DNA from: Comamonadaceae bacterium
GTDB taxonomy: Bacteria; Pseudomonadota; Gammaproteobacteria; Burkholderiales; Burkholderiaceae_C
Direction: 5' to 3'
Length of the DNA: 64,000 nt
Assembly: GCA_947450645.1 (NCBI GenBank)
Contig: CANFWH010000003.1
Span: forward strand, 85,217-149,216
Shown: positions 19,683 through 28,867 of the stretch, piece after piece
Layout of the letters: every line of letters begins with the position of its first letter
Numbering within the stretch: position 1 is the first letter of the stretch
Position numbers and translations under genes: made by a program
The notes under the pieces: generated by a model
What the model was told of the DNA's origin: nothing
What the model saw: only the letters and a program-made list of their open reading frames with translations
Databases searched by the model: none

Positions 19683-20399
19683 CTACCCGCCGAGGTACGC
19701 GGCTTGAACAGCAGGATCACCTTTGAGCTTATCGGCTGGGCCATGCACCGAGACACGCCCGTTCTCAAGCACGTAACCGTAGTCCGCGACGTTCAACGCC
19801 GCTGCCGCAAATTGCTCGACCAAGAGCATGGTCACTCCCTGCGCTTTGAGGCGACTAATGATGTTGAAGACTTCTTCGACAAGAATAGGCGCTAGTCCCA
19901 TGGATGGCTCGTCCAGCAAAAACACTTCAGGGTTCAACATGACGGCGCGTGCCATTGCCAGCATTTGCTGCTCGCCGCCAGAGAGCGTGCCTGCCAATTG
20001 ATTGGTGCGCTCTTTCAAACGTGGAAACATCTCAATCGCTTTTTGCAAATCCGCTTCGACATCGCCTTTGGTGCGTGCACCCGTGTAACGTGCAAATGCG
20101 CCAAGGCGAATGTTGTCGAGCACTGACAGCGTTGGAAACACGCGACGGCCTTCTGGCGAGTGTGCGAGGCCGCGCTTGGCGATTTGGTACGACGCTTGCC
20201 CTGTAATGTCTTGCCCTGCAAGCGTAATGCTGCCTGCCGTCGGTTTGATCATGCCTGAAACCGCTCGCATCGTCGTGGTTTTACCCGCGCCGTTCGAGCC
20301 GATTAAGGTGACGATTTTGCCCTTGGGCACGTCGATGGTCACGCCGTGCAGCACTTCGACTTTGCCATAGCCAGCATGTAGATTATCAATTTTTAGCAT
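19683..20399 (-). CDS. livF: Branched-chain amino-acid-type ABC transporter ATPase LivF (system 1)
   Basis: Peripheral ATPase of 238 residues. Walker A GSNGAGKTT, signature LSGGEQQMLAMARA, Walker B VFLLDEPSMGLAP, with H-loop region LLVEQFAAAAL. I place the start at ATG 20399 because GGAG sits about 10 nt upstream; a GTG at 20414 is in frame but overlaps that ribosome binding site. It closes the minus-strand livK-livH-livMG-livF set. The ligand may be a branched-chain amino acid or another carboxylate. Confidence 0.92.
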   Translation of the reverse strand: MLKIDNLHAGYGKVEVLHGVTIDVPKGKIVTLIGSNGAGKTTTMRAVSGMIKPTAGSITLAGQDITGQASYQIAKRGLAHSPEGRRVFPTLSVLDNIRLGAFARYTGARTKGDVEADLQKAIEMFPRLKERTNQLAGTLSGGEQQMLAMARAVMLNPEVFLLDEPSMGLAPILVEEVFNIISRLKAQGVTMLLVEQFAAAALNVADYGYVLENGRVSVHGPADKLKGDPAVQAAYLGG

Positions 20400-20434
20400 G
20401 TTGTTTTTCTCCACTTGGGATTTGTGCTTTTTTA

Positions 20435-22384
20435 TTAGTGCGCAGTCGATCCGCTGCCGAGATAAGCCTCAATCACCGCAGGGTGGCTCTGCACTTCGGC
20501 AGGTTTGCCTTCGGCAATTTTTTGCCCAAAGTCGAGGACAGAGACCGTATCCGATACGCCCATCACCACGTCCATGTGGTGCTCAATCAAAATGACCGTA
20601 ATGCCGTGATCGCGAATCTTTTTCACCATCGCCATCAGGTCAGGTAAATCAGCAGGTGGCAAGCCAGCAGCAGGCTCGTCAAGCAGCAAGAGCTGTGGAC
20701 GCAAGCCCAGTGCACGTGCGATTTCTAAAAGGCGTTGCTTGCCATACGGCAGATTGCGCGCCTCATGCTCGGCCAGCTCTGAGATGCCAACAAACGCCAG
20801 CAAACTAGCGCACTCAGCACGCGCGGCTGCGTCTTCGCGCTTGTAACGCGGCGTGTTAAAGATCACATCCAAGATATTGCTCTTGTAGGTGTGATGCAGT
20901 CCCACCAGCACGTTATCGGTAGCGGTCATTTCACCAAACAGCTGCACGTTTTGGAAAGTGCGTGCAATGCCCGAGAGCGCAATCGTCGATGGCGTTTGCC
21001 CCGTAATGACTTGTCCATTAAATGAGACGGTGCCAGCCGTTGGTTGATAAATACCGGTCAGCACATTCATCATCGTGCTCTTACCCGAGCCGTTGGGGCC
21101 AATGAGCCCGTGTACTGATCCGTGCGAAACGTTCAAATCAACCAAGTTCAATGCTTTGAGGCCACCAAACTGCATGAGCGCTTGATTAACTTCTAGCAAA
21201 TTCGCACTGCCATTGTTAACAAGCGTAACTGGCGACCATGGCCGCACAGCCACAACACCAGCCGTGGCTTGCACGAGTGCCGTTTTGGCCGCGCTTTGCG
21301 CAGTAGCACGCGCAAACAGCTCACGCGCAAAGCCAACAACGCCGTCTTGCAGGTAGTAGACGACGAACAAAATCATGAAGCCAAAGATGGTCAAGCGCCA
21401 ATCGGTAATGTTATCCAGCCAAAACGAAAACGCTGCCATACCCATCGTCGCGACGACAGGGATGGCCACTTCGCGTAGTGTTTTTACCTTCTTACTGAGG
21501 TTGTATGCTGCCATCGCCAAAACACCAATGGCAAGGGCGGTTGCAATTTTTTGGAAGAGTTCGATGTCCGACAAAAGGCTAGGCAACATCACCACGATGG
21601 CCGCGCCAATCAATGCACCGGAGCGTGTTTTGCGCCCACCCATGATGACGGCAAGCAAGAACAAAATGGTGAGCTCGAAGTTGTAGGTGTCAGGCGAAAT
21701 ATATTCAACAGAATAGGTTGAGAGAGCGCCTGCCAAACCTGCCAAAGCGGCACTAATGACGAAGGCGTACACCTTATAGCGATAAACCGAAACACCCATG
21801 CAATCACAAGCCACTGGGCTATCGCGCAGTGCTTCAAAGGCGCGTCCAAGATGCGATTTCAAAATTCGGTGCACGACGATTAACGCCAAGGCCATCAAAA
21901 CGAGCACGATATAAAAATACTCGACTTCGGTGATTTTGTGACCAAAGAAAGTTGGCTTAGGCACTTTGAGACCAATGGGGCCTTCGGTCAAGAAGGTCAT
22001 TTCATTAATCAAGATTTTGATGATGGTGCCAAAAGCCAAAGTCACCATCGCCAGATAAGGACCCGTGACGCGCAGCGCTGGCAGCGCCAACACCGCGCCA
22101 AAAACTGCTGTCACAGCAATGGCAGCGGGAACAGTAACAAAAAATGGTAGCCCTAATTTAAAAAACAAGACGCCTGCTGTGTAAGCACCCACGCCAAAAA
22201 GCCCAGCATGACCCAGCGACACTTGGCCTGTATAGCCCACGACGATATCAAGACCAAATAGCAAGATCGTGTAGATCAAAATGGTTTCAATCAAATGGAT
22301 GTAGTACGGGTTAGGCACCAAGGTCGGAAACAACGCCAAGGCAGCAATAGCTGCGATAGCAAAGTACAAAGATTTATTTTTCAT
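20435..22384 (-). CDS. Fused LivM permease - LivG ATPase (system 1)
   Basis: A single 649-residue polypeptide. The first ~390 residues form the LivM-type permease, with several membrane spans and the hallmark VGYTGQVSLGHAGLFGVGAY near residue 50. The last ~250 residues form a LivG-type ATPase with Walker A GPNGSGKST, signature region NLPYGKQRLLEIARAL and Walker B LLLLDEPAAGL. LivM and LivG are separate in E. coli; the fusion is a known variant in Burkholderiales. The ATG at 22384 precedes a clean first membrane span. It follows livH after 4 nt. No stop or frame break occurs at the junction. Confidence 0.92.
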   Translation of the reverse strand: MKNKSLYFAIAAIAALALFPTLVPNPYYIHLIETILIYTILLFGLDIVVGYTGQVSLGHAGLFGVGAYTAGVLFFKLGLPFFVTVPAAIAVTAVFGAVLALPALRVTGPYLAMVTLAFGTIIKILINEMTFLTEGPIGLKVPKPTFFGHKITEVEYFYIVLVLMALALIVVHRILKSHLGRAFEALRDSPVACDCMGVSVYRYKVYAFVISAALAGLAGALSTYSVEYISPDTYNFELTILFLLAVIMGGRKTRSGALIGAAIVVMLPSLLSDIELFQKIATALAIGVLAMAAYNLSKKVKTLREVAIPVVATMGMAAFSFWLDNITDWRLTIFGFMILFVVYYLQDGVVGFARELFARATAQSAAKTALVQATAGVVAVRPWSPVTLVNNGSANLLEVNQALMQFGGLKALNLVDLNVSHGSVHGLIGPNGSGKSTMMNVLTGIYQPTAGTVSFNGQVITGQTPSTIALSGIARTFQNVQLFGEMTATDNVLVGLHHTYKSNILDVIFNTPRYKREDAAARAECASLLAFVGISELAEHEARNLPYGKQRLLEIARALGLRPQLLLLDEPAAGLPPADLPDLMAMVKKIRDHGITVILIEHHMDVVMGVSDTVSVLDFGQKIAEGKPAEVQSHPAVIEAYLGSGSTAH

Positions 22385-22388
22385 ATTT

Positions 22389-23279
22389 TTATACTTTCTT
22401 AATCGCCATCTTGCCAAACAAGCCCGCTGGTTTGACGGCAAGCACGAGTAAGAGCAGCACCAGTCCTGGCACATCTTTGTAGCCCGTGGAAATATAAAAA
22501 CCTGTTGTGGTCTCTGCGATACCTAGGATCAAACCACCCACAATCACTCCGACGCCAGAAGTCAGCCCACCAATAATCGCGACCGCGAAAGCCTTAAGAC
22601 CCAGCACCGAGCCCATGCTCGCACCCGTCAGCGTGAGAGGTGCAACCAGCACGCCCGCAACCGCAGCTGTCGCGGAGGACAGCGCATAAGAGAATGTAAT
22701 CACAGCTCCCGTATTGATGCCCATCAATGACGCGGCATCGCGGTCATTGGACGTAGCAACAACGGCTTTGCCATAAATAGATTTACGATTAAAAATTTCG
22801 ACCAACAGCATCATGGCGAGTGCACCCACTACGACCACAATTTCCATTGGCAAAATGTTACCGCCTAAAAACTTGAGTGGTTCTTCAGATAAAGGAGACG
22901 GGAACTTCAAATCATCCTTGCCCCAAACGTTTTCAGCCACGTTTTTAAAAATAATTGCAAGCGCAATCGTGGACATGATCCAGCCAAACTCACTCTTGAT
23001 TTTGATTGCGGGACGAACGCCAATCCACTCAACGATCGAGCCTTGCATCGCACCAAAAATAGCAACCAATGGAATCATCAACCAATAGTTGAGATAAGGG
23101 CCTCCGTGAATCGTGCCTGCTAGCGATAAACCCACCAAAGATCCCAGCATCAGGGCTTCGCCCTGACCAAAGTTCAGTGTGCCCGATGTGGCAAACGTGA
23201 GCTGATAACCAAAGGCGATCACGCCGTAGATCATGCCCAGCGCGACACCGCTATAAATGAGTTGAAGAAAAATTTCCAT
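22389..23279 (-). CDS. livH: LivH-type ABC permease (system 1)
   Basis: Membrane permease of 296 residues with eight or so hydrophobic spans. Family hallmarks are SGVALGMIYGVIAFG at the N-terminus, LNFGQGEALMLG (~45), and the late GLTSGVGVIVGGLILG. The ATG at 23279 has AAGGG upstream and is preferred over an in-frame ATG at 23300, which would sit against the terminator hairpin. It pairs with the LivM half of the next gene. Confidence 0.92.
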   Translation of the reverse strand: MEIFLQLIYSGVALGMIYGVIAFGYQLTFATSGTLNFGQGEALMLGSLVGLSLAGTIHGGPYLNYWLMIPLVAIFGAMQGSIVEWIGVRPAIKIKSEFGWIMSTIALAIIFKNVAENVWGKDDLKFPSPLSEEPLKFLGGNILPMEIVVVVGALAMMLLVEIFNRKSIYGKAVVATSNDRDAASLMGINTGAVITFSYALSSATAAVAGVLVAPLTLTGASMGSVLGLKAFAVAIIGGLTSGVGVIVGGLILGIAETTTGFYISTGYKDVPGLVLLLLVLAVKPAGLFGKMAIKKV

Positions 23280-23302
23280 GGATGACCCTTGCTCTTTCAT
23301 TA

Positions 23303-23335
23303 AAAAAAGCCGACTCCAAGAAGTCGGCTTTTTTA
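23303..23335 (-). terminator. Intrinsic terminator-like hairpin between livK and livH
   Basis: Arms GCCGACT (23309-23315) and AGTCGGC (23322-23328) enclose a 6-nt loop. An A-run precedes and a T-run follows, so the structure can terminate in both directions. Placed after livK and before livHMGF, it would let the binding protein be made in excess of the membrane subunits. Confidence 0.85.
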
Positions 23336-23349
23336 GCTAACACGCCAAA

Positions 23350-24576
23350 TTATTTTTTCGCGTCTTTGGCTACAGGTTTCGCTGCGGCCTTGGTACGAAC
23401 TTCGCTGCCTTTTTGCTTATCCGCATCATTGGCATAGACCACGACACCATCTTTCACCTTGCCAAACACAACCATGTTTGCCGTAATGGCTTCATGGTCA
23501 GCTTTAGAGAACGGATGATCGTACTTCGTCACAACGCCGTCAATCGGCGCTTGCAAATTTTCTAGAGCAGCCAAAATTTTAGGCCCGTCGGTGCTGTTTG
23601 CTTGCTTCATGGCAGCAGCTAGCAGCAATACCGAGTCATAGCCTTGAGCGGCAGATACTGGTGAAGGAATGCGCTTAACTTTGTAGGCTTTTTGGTAAGC
23701 ATCAATAAAGCTTTTACGCTTAGGCGTATTAGGCTCTTGAATAAAGGTTTGCGGCATGATCGTGCCATCAGCGTTTTTGCCTGCGTTATCAATAAAGTTA
23801 GCCATCGACAAAGTCCAAGAACCTGTCATGGGCACTTTCCAGCCCAGCTTGACCATACCGTTTGCAATTTGAGCCAACTCAGGGCCAATGCCGTAAGTAA
23901 TCACAATTTGCGCGCCTGCCTCTTTAGCTTTCAGCAATTGCGGTGTCATGTCCACGTCTTTGATGTTGTATTTTTCAATCGCAACAGCCGTAATGCCTTT
24001 TTCTGCCAAGCGTTTTTCTAGGTCGGCACGCCCCAATTGTCCATAGTTGGTCGCATCAGCTAGGATCGCAACCTTGGTCAATTTGAGATTGCCAACGACC
24101 TGCTCCACGATCAGGGAAGATTGAATCGTGTCGTTAGCAGAATTACGGAAAACATAATTTTCAGGTTGATCGGCAAACTGCTTGGTAATCGGCGTAGCAG
24201 TTGCCACGTTGTTCATCACAGGAATTTTGGCTTCCTGATAAAAACGTTGCGATGCCAAAGACACGCCAGAGTTAATGTAGCCTAGCGTTGCAACCACTTT
24301 TTCTTTATTAATCAATTCTTGTGAAACCTGAACGCCGCGCTCGTTAGAAGCCTCGTCATCACGCTCAATCAATTGAATCTTGCGACCCATAATGCCACCT
24401 TTGGCATTGATCTCCGCCACTGCCAATTTAGCACCATCACGCATCGACACACCCATAGGGCTAGAGCCGCCAGTCAGCGGACCTTGCAAACCAATTTTGA
24501 TATCGTCGGCCGCAAAAGTGAGCGTTGCGATGGCCATGGCGATAGAGCCGAGAGCCAGTTTATGAATCAGTTTCAT
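23350..24576 (-). CDS. livK: Periplasmic ligand-binding protein LivK-type (system 1)
   Basis: Type I periplasmic binding protein of 408 residues. The signal peptide runs to TLTFAADD (~23). The mature protein opens with IKIGLQGPLTGGSSPMG and shows the family features INAKGGIMGRKIQLIERDD and NSGVSLASQRFYQ. An unusual short C-terminal tail rich in Ala, Lys and Pro follows the last domain strand. It heads the liv system 1 gene set and is separated from livH by an intrinsic terminator. The ligand could be an amino acid or an aromatic acid; the sequence does not decide. Confidence 0.9.
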   Translation of the reverse strand: MKLIHKLALGSIAMAIATLTFAADDIKIGLQGPLTGGSSPMGVSMRDGAKLAVAEINAKGGIMGRKIQLIERDDEASNERGVQVSQELINKEKVVATLGYINSGVSLASQRFYQEAKIPVMNNVATATPITKQFADQPENYVFRNSANDTIQSSLIVEQVVGNLKLTKVAILADATNYGQLGRADLEKRLAEKGITAVAIEKYNIKDVDMTPQLLKAKEAGAQIVITYGIGPELAQIANGMVKLGWKVPMTGSWTLSMANFIDNAGKNADGTIMPQTFIQEPNTPKRKSFIDAYQKAYKVKRIPSPVSAAQGYDSVLLLAAAMKQANSTDGPKILAALENLQAPIDGVVTKYDHPFSKADHEAITANMVVFGKVKDGVVVYANDADKQKGSEVRTKAAAKPVAKDAKK

Positions 24577-24601
24577 GAAAAAATCTCCGTGAATAAGAAG
24601 G

Positions 24602-24644
24602 AAAAAAGAAGCGCCAAAAACGGTAATTAACCGTTGACTGGCGC
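24602..24644 (-). terminator. Two-tier hairpin with U-run upstream of livK
   Basis: Read on the minus strand, an outer stem GCGCCA/TGGCGC (24644-24639 with 24616-24611) encloses an inner stem AACGGT/ACCGTT (24635-24630 with 24624-24619, 5-nt loop). A TTCTTTTTTC run follows at 24610-24601. It can end the flavin-reductase transcript. It lies only 25 nt before the livK start, so it may equally act as a leader attenuator. Confidence 0.65.
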
Positions 24645-24716
24645 ATTCTAGTAGTCCGATTCAGGGCGATGAATAGGTAAAACCCGCGACGAGTCGCGCT
24701 AAAGACAGCGCATCAT

Positions 24717-25397
24717 TTAATTTTTTGATGCCGTCTGCACTTTATCGCCCGAGCCTTCAAGTCCTGCCAAGAGCGCTTTGCTATTGCCTGGAATTACCAT
24801 TTGGAAGCGGTTATCGACATAGGTGTAATCGTAGTAACCCATACGCGCGAGTGGCTTGATTTTGAGCACATCAATCATGCCTTCGCCATCAATCACTGAG
24901 TCATCAATATGGATGGCAACAACGCGACCAAACACCACATCGGCCGTGCCCATTGGCGGTTTGCCTGGAAAGCGCAGCGTGTTCAAGTACACACACTCAA
25001 ATTGAATCGGCGAGCCCTTTACTCGCATGGGTTTGACCAAGCGACTCGGCAGTTTTTCTAAACCCGCACGCTCGAACTCATCAACACCCAACGGCAGTTC
25101 CTCGCCAGAAATGTTGACTGCATCGCGCAAATCGTAGGTCGCCATATTCCACACAAACTCTCCTGTGGCTTCCGCGTTTTGCACCGAGTCTTTGCGCTCG
25201 CCACCCGTGTCTTGATTGGCACTAAACATCACAATGGGCGGATCAAACGTCACGTTTTGAAATTGACTATACGGCGCTAAGTTGTGCCGCCCGTCTTTGC
25301 CCACGGTCGATATCCAACCAATCGGGCGCGGAATCACGCAAGACTTAAAAGGGTCGCGCGGCAAGCCATGCGGTGTTACGCCTGGTTCGTAATACAT
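24717..25397 (-). CDS. Flavin reductase-like (flavoredoxin) protein
   Basis: A 226-residue FMN-binding split-barrel protein. Motifs: IPRPIGWISTVGKDG (~22-36), NLAPYSQFQNVTFDPP (~39-54) and the FSANQDTGGERKDS phosphate-binding region. Family members bind FMN and either reduce flavin for partner oxygenases or decarboxylate small substrates; the choice here is open. It lies 5 nt after the tannase-family gene and is the last gene of the long catabolic block. Confidence 0.8.
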   Translation of the reverse strand: MYYEPGVTPHGLPRDPFKSCVIPRPIGWISTVGKDGRHNLAPYSQFQNVTFDPPIVMFSANQDTGGERKDSVQNAEATGEFVWNMATYDLRDAVNISGEELPLGVDEFERAGLEKLPSRLVKPMRVKGSPIQFECVYLNTLRFPGKPPMGTADVVFGRVVAIHIDDSVIDGEGMIDVLKIKPLARMGYYDYTYVDNRFQMVIPGNSKALLAGLEGSGDKVQTASKN

Positions 25398-25402
25398 GGT
25401 GA

Positions 25403-27106
25403 TTATTGACAGCTAAAACTAGCCGCGTCTTCCACGTTGCCCGAGCCGTTGTACTTCGCCGTCTTGGGATACGCACATAGCGGACGCGTGCGATTCGCGC
25501 TCCAATCTTTGGGCACTTCCGCATTCACACTGCCTGCGTTACCTGCGCCGCGCGCTGTTGCCACCACGCTCTCAGGTGCAATGCCTTGCTCGACCCATTT
25601 CACTAACGGAGTCAGCATATCGAATTGATCGGCCGCAGGACCACCACTGCAGTGATTCATGCCTGGCACGGGGAAGAAGCGGACAAAGTTGAATGCCGAA
25701 CCACCTTGCGCAGTATTGACGCGCTCCACCCATTGCCGTGTGTCTTCCTCTGAAAAGATCGGATCGCTCACGCCGTGATACAGCATGACTTTTGCACCAC
25801 GCGCTTTGAGTGCTGCTAAGTTAACTGGGTTATCGTTTTGCGGCGGCGTCATTAAGTTCAAACCTGAAACTTTATACGTATCGTTGGTAGCGTTAAAAAA
25901 TGCCAACCGTTCACTCGGGTTCGTCGTCATGGGATTGGCTGGTGTTGGCGGTACGCTGAAGACCGTGCCAACAGCAAGAGGATCTAGCGCTAATGAAAAC
26001 GCAAACTTCCAACGTGCCCAGTCGCTTCCTGCCACGCCAATGTCGTGCGGGAAGTTGCGATAAATTGCACCGCCATCCGCAAGTTTGCCGCCAGCAAAGA
26101 CGTTCGCCACCACCTGCTTTTGCGCAGTAGTAAGACAACTGCCTCCTGATTCACGTTTATCAGCGGCACATGCAGGCACGTCGCGCATCACGTCAAATGC
26201 CGCTTGGCATGCTTGCGTTGCCATCACCATACCATCTTTTGCACCATCGAGTGCATCGCATTTAGCGAGAACAGCATTTGCAACTGTCTGGCGCTCTTGC
26301 GCCGTGAAGCCCGTATTTAAATCCGCAATGCGCGGCGCTTGTGGACTGAGTGGATGCGGTGCGGTTGCGCCAGCGGTTGCAAGCGTTGACCATTGCTGCG
26401 CGCCCCACAACTGAGCGAGCGCTGCGTTCGGGAGTCGATAGCCTGGAGCACCCGCCAAATAGCCGTCGTATTGATCGCCCAAACGAGACATCGCCACCAT
26501 CGTATGCCGCCCGCCATTAGAGCAACCGCCGATGTAACTGCGATCGGGGCCTTTGCCGTAAGCCGCGCCAATCAAGGCTTTGGCCATAGGTGTGAGTTTT
26601 TCTACCGCTTGATAACCGTAGTCGAGACGCGCTTGCGGCTCTAACCCAAACGCACCATTTTGCGCGCCCGTGTGGCCTGCGTCTGAGCTAATTACCGCAA
26701 AGCCTTGTGCAAGTGCGCCCGTGAGTGGTCCACCGCCAAGGGCTCCTAGCGCAGGCTGCACCACGCCATCTAAGCCACCATTGCCTTGATAGAAAAAGCG
26801 GCCATTCCAAGCAACAGGTAAACGCATTTCAAAACCAATCGCATAGTTTTGACCGTCTGCGCCTTTGCGTTTAAACATTTGCCCTTTGATAAGGCAATAA
26901 GCCCCCGCAGAGGCCACAGAATCAATGCTCGTGTTATCAAATTTGAAGCTGCTTGCCAGCGCCTCACATTGCCCCAGAGCCTTACCCACTGCGGGCTGCA
27001 GCTGGACGGGTTTGTCGCTACCAGCCATGTTGGCGCAGCCTAAAAAGCCAAACAGAAAAACCGCACTGGCGGTTCCTGTCAATGAGTACCTCAGTACGGT
27101 TTTCAT
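25403..27106 (-). CDS. Tannase/feruloyl esterase-family lipoprotein
   Basis: Serine esterase-family protein of 567 residues. The N-terminus ends in FLFGFLGCANMAG, a lipobox-like site with Cys near residue 24, so it is probably membrane-anchored outside the cytoplasm. The catalytic Ser lies in the family motif GGCSNGGRH (~residue 195). A later Asp in HGVSDPIF (~452) and His in GMNHCSGG (~492) complete the triad, and the two Cys of the CS...HC pair typical of the tannase fold are present. These enzymes cleave aromatic esters such as feruloyl or galloyl esters. RBS AAAGGGAG precedes the ATG. Its place downstream of a feruloyl-CoA-synthetase-like operon fits release of aromatic acids for uptake. 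Confidence 0.85.
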   Translation of the reverse strand: MKTVLRYSLTGTASAVFLFGFLGCANMAGSDKPVQLQPAVGKALGQCEALASSFKFDNTSIDSVASAGAYCLIKGQMFKRKGADGQNYAIGFEMRLPVAWNGRFFYQGNGGLDGVVQPALGALGGGPLTGALAQGFAVISSDAGHTGAQNGAFGLEPQARLDYGYQAVEKLTPMAKALIGAAYGKGPDRSYIGGCSNGGRHTMVAMSRLGDQYDGYLAGAPGYRLPNAALAQLWGAQQWSTLATAGATAPHPLSPQAPRIADLNTGFTAQERQTVANAVLAKCDALDGAKDGMVMATQACQAAFDVMRDVPACAADKRESGGSCLTTAQKQVVANVFAGGKLADGGAIYRNFPHDIGVAGSDWARWKFAFSLALDPLAVGTVFSVPPTPANPMTTNPSERLAFFNATNDTYKVSGLNLMTPPQNDNPVNLAALKARGAKVMLYHGVSDPIFSEEDTRQWVERVNTAQGGSAFNFVRFFPVPGMNHCSGGPAADQFDMLTPLVKWVEQGIAPESVVATARGAGNAGSVNAEVPKDWSANRTRPLCAYPKTAKYNGSGNVEDAASFSCQ

Positions 27107-27129
27107 AGATACGTCTCCCTTTATTTGAA

Positions 27130-28110
27130 TTACGAGTCTGCTTTAAAGCCCGTGATTTGAACCATCTTGCCAGCAACGGCTGTGTCTGCCTTGATTTGCT
27201 CTGCCAATTGCTGCGGCGTACTAGAGACCACTTCCATCGCGAACTGCTTCACGCTCTCAGCCACATCAGGTTGCGCGAGCGCCACTTTAAAGATCGCCGC
27301 GGCCTTCTCACGTTGCACCATCGTCGCTTTGCCAGGCAAAAAGAAGCCAAACCACTCGCGAAACACGAGGTCTGGGAATCCTTGCTCTTTGTACGTTGGA
27401 ACATTAGGCGCAAATGGTGATCGGGCGGCACCCGACATCGCCAAAAGGCGCAGTTTCCCAGTTGCCACGTGCGGTAAATAGTCACCCAGCGGTGATGACA
27501 TTGCCGAAATCTGCCCACCCAGCAATTGCGCAATACCAGGACCAGAACCTTGGAATGGAATGTTATTGAGCGGTGCCCCAGAAAGTTTTGCCAGCGTCGC
27601 CGACAGCATATGCGGCATAGAGCCCGCACCTGGATTACCCACACTTGCCTTATCTGGATTGGCCTTAGCCCATACGATAAAGTCCTTGAGTGTCTTCACG
27701 CTTTCGGGCACAGCAGGACCCACGCCAAAGCCATGCGGCATATAAATGCCTGTTGACACGGATGCCACATCATCCACTTTGTACCCGAGCTTGGCAAAAG
27801 TGTGTGGAAATAAAATCAGCATTGACGCTGGCGTAAACAAATACACCGTGCCATCTGCTGGCGAATCCTTCATATTCAAAATGCCAAATTGACCACCCGC
27901 ACCTGGTTTGTTATCGACGACAACCGCCGTGCCAAGTGTGCCTGTCACTTTTTGCGCAATACGACGTGCAAACGTATCGGTTGGACCACCAGGTGGAAAG
28001 CCCACCACGATGCGCACTTGATCGGGTATGGCCTGCGCAAAGGCTTGTGGAGTAAGGGCTGCAACAATGGCCGCACTCACGCTTGCTTGGGTAAATAAAC
28101 GACGATCCAT
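27130..28110 (-). CDS. Bug/TctC-family periplasmic solute-binding protein
   Basis: Receptor of 326 residues. The signal peptide spans MDRRLFTQ to QAFAQA (~25), followed by RIVVGFPPGGPTD, VVDNKPGAGGQFG and NIPFQGSGPGIAQLLGGQI, the usual Bug signatures. The ATG at 28110 has AGGAGA 9 nt upstream; an upstream ATG at 28152 is unlikely since it would put the signal peptide internally. No TctA/TctB partner is near. It lies between the second Liv system and the tannase gene, so its ligand is probably related to an aromatic acid. Confidence 0.9.
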   Translation of the reverse strand: MDRRLFTQASVSAAIVAALTPQAFAQAIPDQVRIVVGFPPGGPTDTFARRIAQKVTGTLGTAVVVDNKPGAGGQFGILNMKDSPADGTVYLFTPASMLILFPHTFAKLGYKVDDVASVSTGIYMPHGFGVGPAVPESVKTLKDFIVWAKANPDKASVGNPGAGSMPHMLSATLAKLSGAPLNNIPFQGSGPGIAQLLGGQISAMSSPLGDYLPHVATGKLRLLAMSGAARSPFAPNVPTYKEQGFPDLVFREWFGFFLPGKATMVQREKAAAIFKVALAQPDVAESVKQFAMEVVSSTPQQLAEQIKADTAVAGKMVQITGFKADS

Positions 28111-28135
28111 AAAAAAATTTCTCCTAATAAAATTT

Positions 28136-28867
28136 TTATTTCTTTGCGGCACCTAAGTAGGTGTCAATCACCCGTGAATCCGAAGCCAATTCTTTCGCTT
28201 TGCCTTGCAAAACCACTTCGCCCATTTCAATCACATAGCCATAATCCGCCACCTCCAATGCAGCGCGTGCATTTTGCTCAACCAGCAGCGTTGTCACGCC
28301 TGTTGAACGTAATGCAGAAATGATTTGAAAAATTTCCTTCACGATCAACGGCGCCAGTCCAAGACTTGGTTCGTCCAGCATCAGAAGCTTGGGGCGTGAC
28401 ATCAAAGCCCGTCCCACCGCCAACATTTGGCGCTCGCCACCAGACAGCGTGCCTGCAATTTGTAATCGGCGCTCTTTAAGCCGAGGGAAAATTGCGAAGA
28501 CATCATCCATATGCTCACGCCACTGCGGGGTTCTTAAACGCTGCTGACGAAAGCCTCCGAGTAACAAGTTGTCTTCAACGGTCATGGTGCCAAAGAGCTC
28601 CCGCTTTTCCGGCACCAGTGCCACGCCCAGCATCACACGATGCTCCAGCGATAGCGATTCAATAGATTCACCTTGAAAGGCCACTTTCCCTTTAATTGGC
28701 AAGATACCCATCAAGCTATTAAGTAGTGTCGATTTGCCAGCACCATTGGGACCAATGACGGTCACGATGCTGCCTTCTTGCGCTTGCAAATCAATACCAT
28801 GCAAAACCTCCGCTTTGCCGTAACCTGCGCAAAGTGCGTGTACCTCAAGAATGGAATTTGAGTTCAA
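28136..28867 (-). CDS. livF: LivF-type ABC transporter ATPase (system 2)
   Basis: ATPase of 243 residues. Walker A GPNGAGKST, signature LSGGERQMLAVGRAL, Walker B LLMLDEPSLGLAP, then LLVEQNARAAL. ATGA overlap with the fused livMG gene. It differs throughout from the LivF at 19683, so the two systems are old paralogues rather than a recent duplication. Confidence 0.92.
   Translation of the reverse strand: MNSNSILEVHALCAGYGKAEVLHGIDLQAQEGSIVTVIGPNGAGKSTLLNSLMGILPIKGKVAFQGESIESLSLEHRVMLGVALVPEKRELFGTMTVEDNLLLGGFRQQRLRTPQWREHMDDVFAIFPRLKERRLQIAGTLSGGERQMLAVGRALMSRPKLLMLDEPSLGLAPLIVKEIFQIISALRSTGVTTLLVEQNARAALEVADYGYVIEMGEVVLQGKAKELASDSRVIDTYLGAAKK

Noticed and set aside
24685..24698. Palindrome CGCGA-CGAG-TCGCG downstream of the flavin reductase
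   Set aside because: The stem is only 5 bp, no T-run follows and no partner copy is seen; likely chance.
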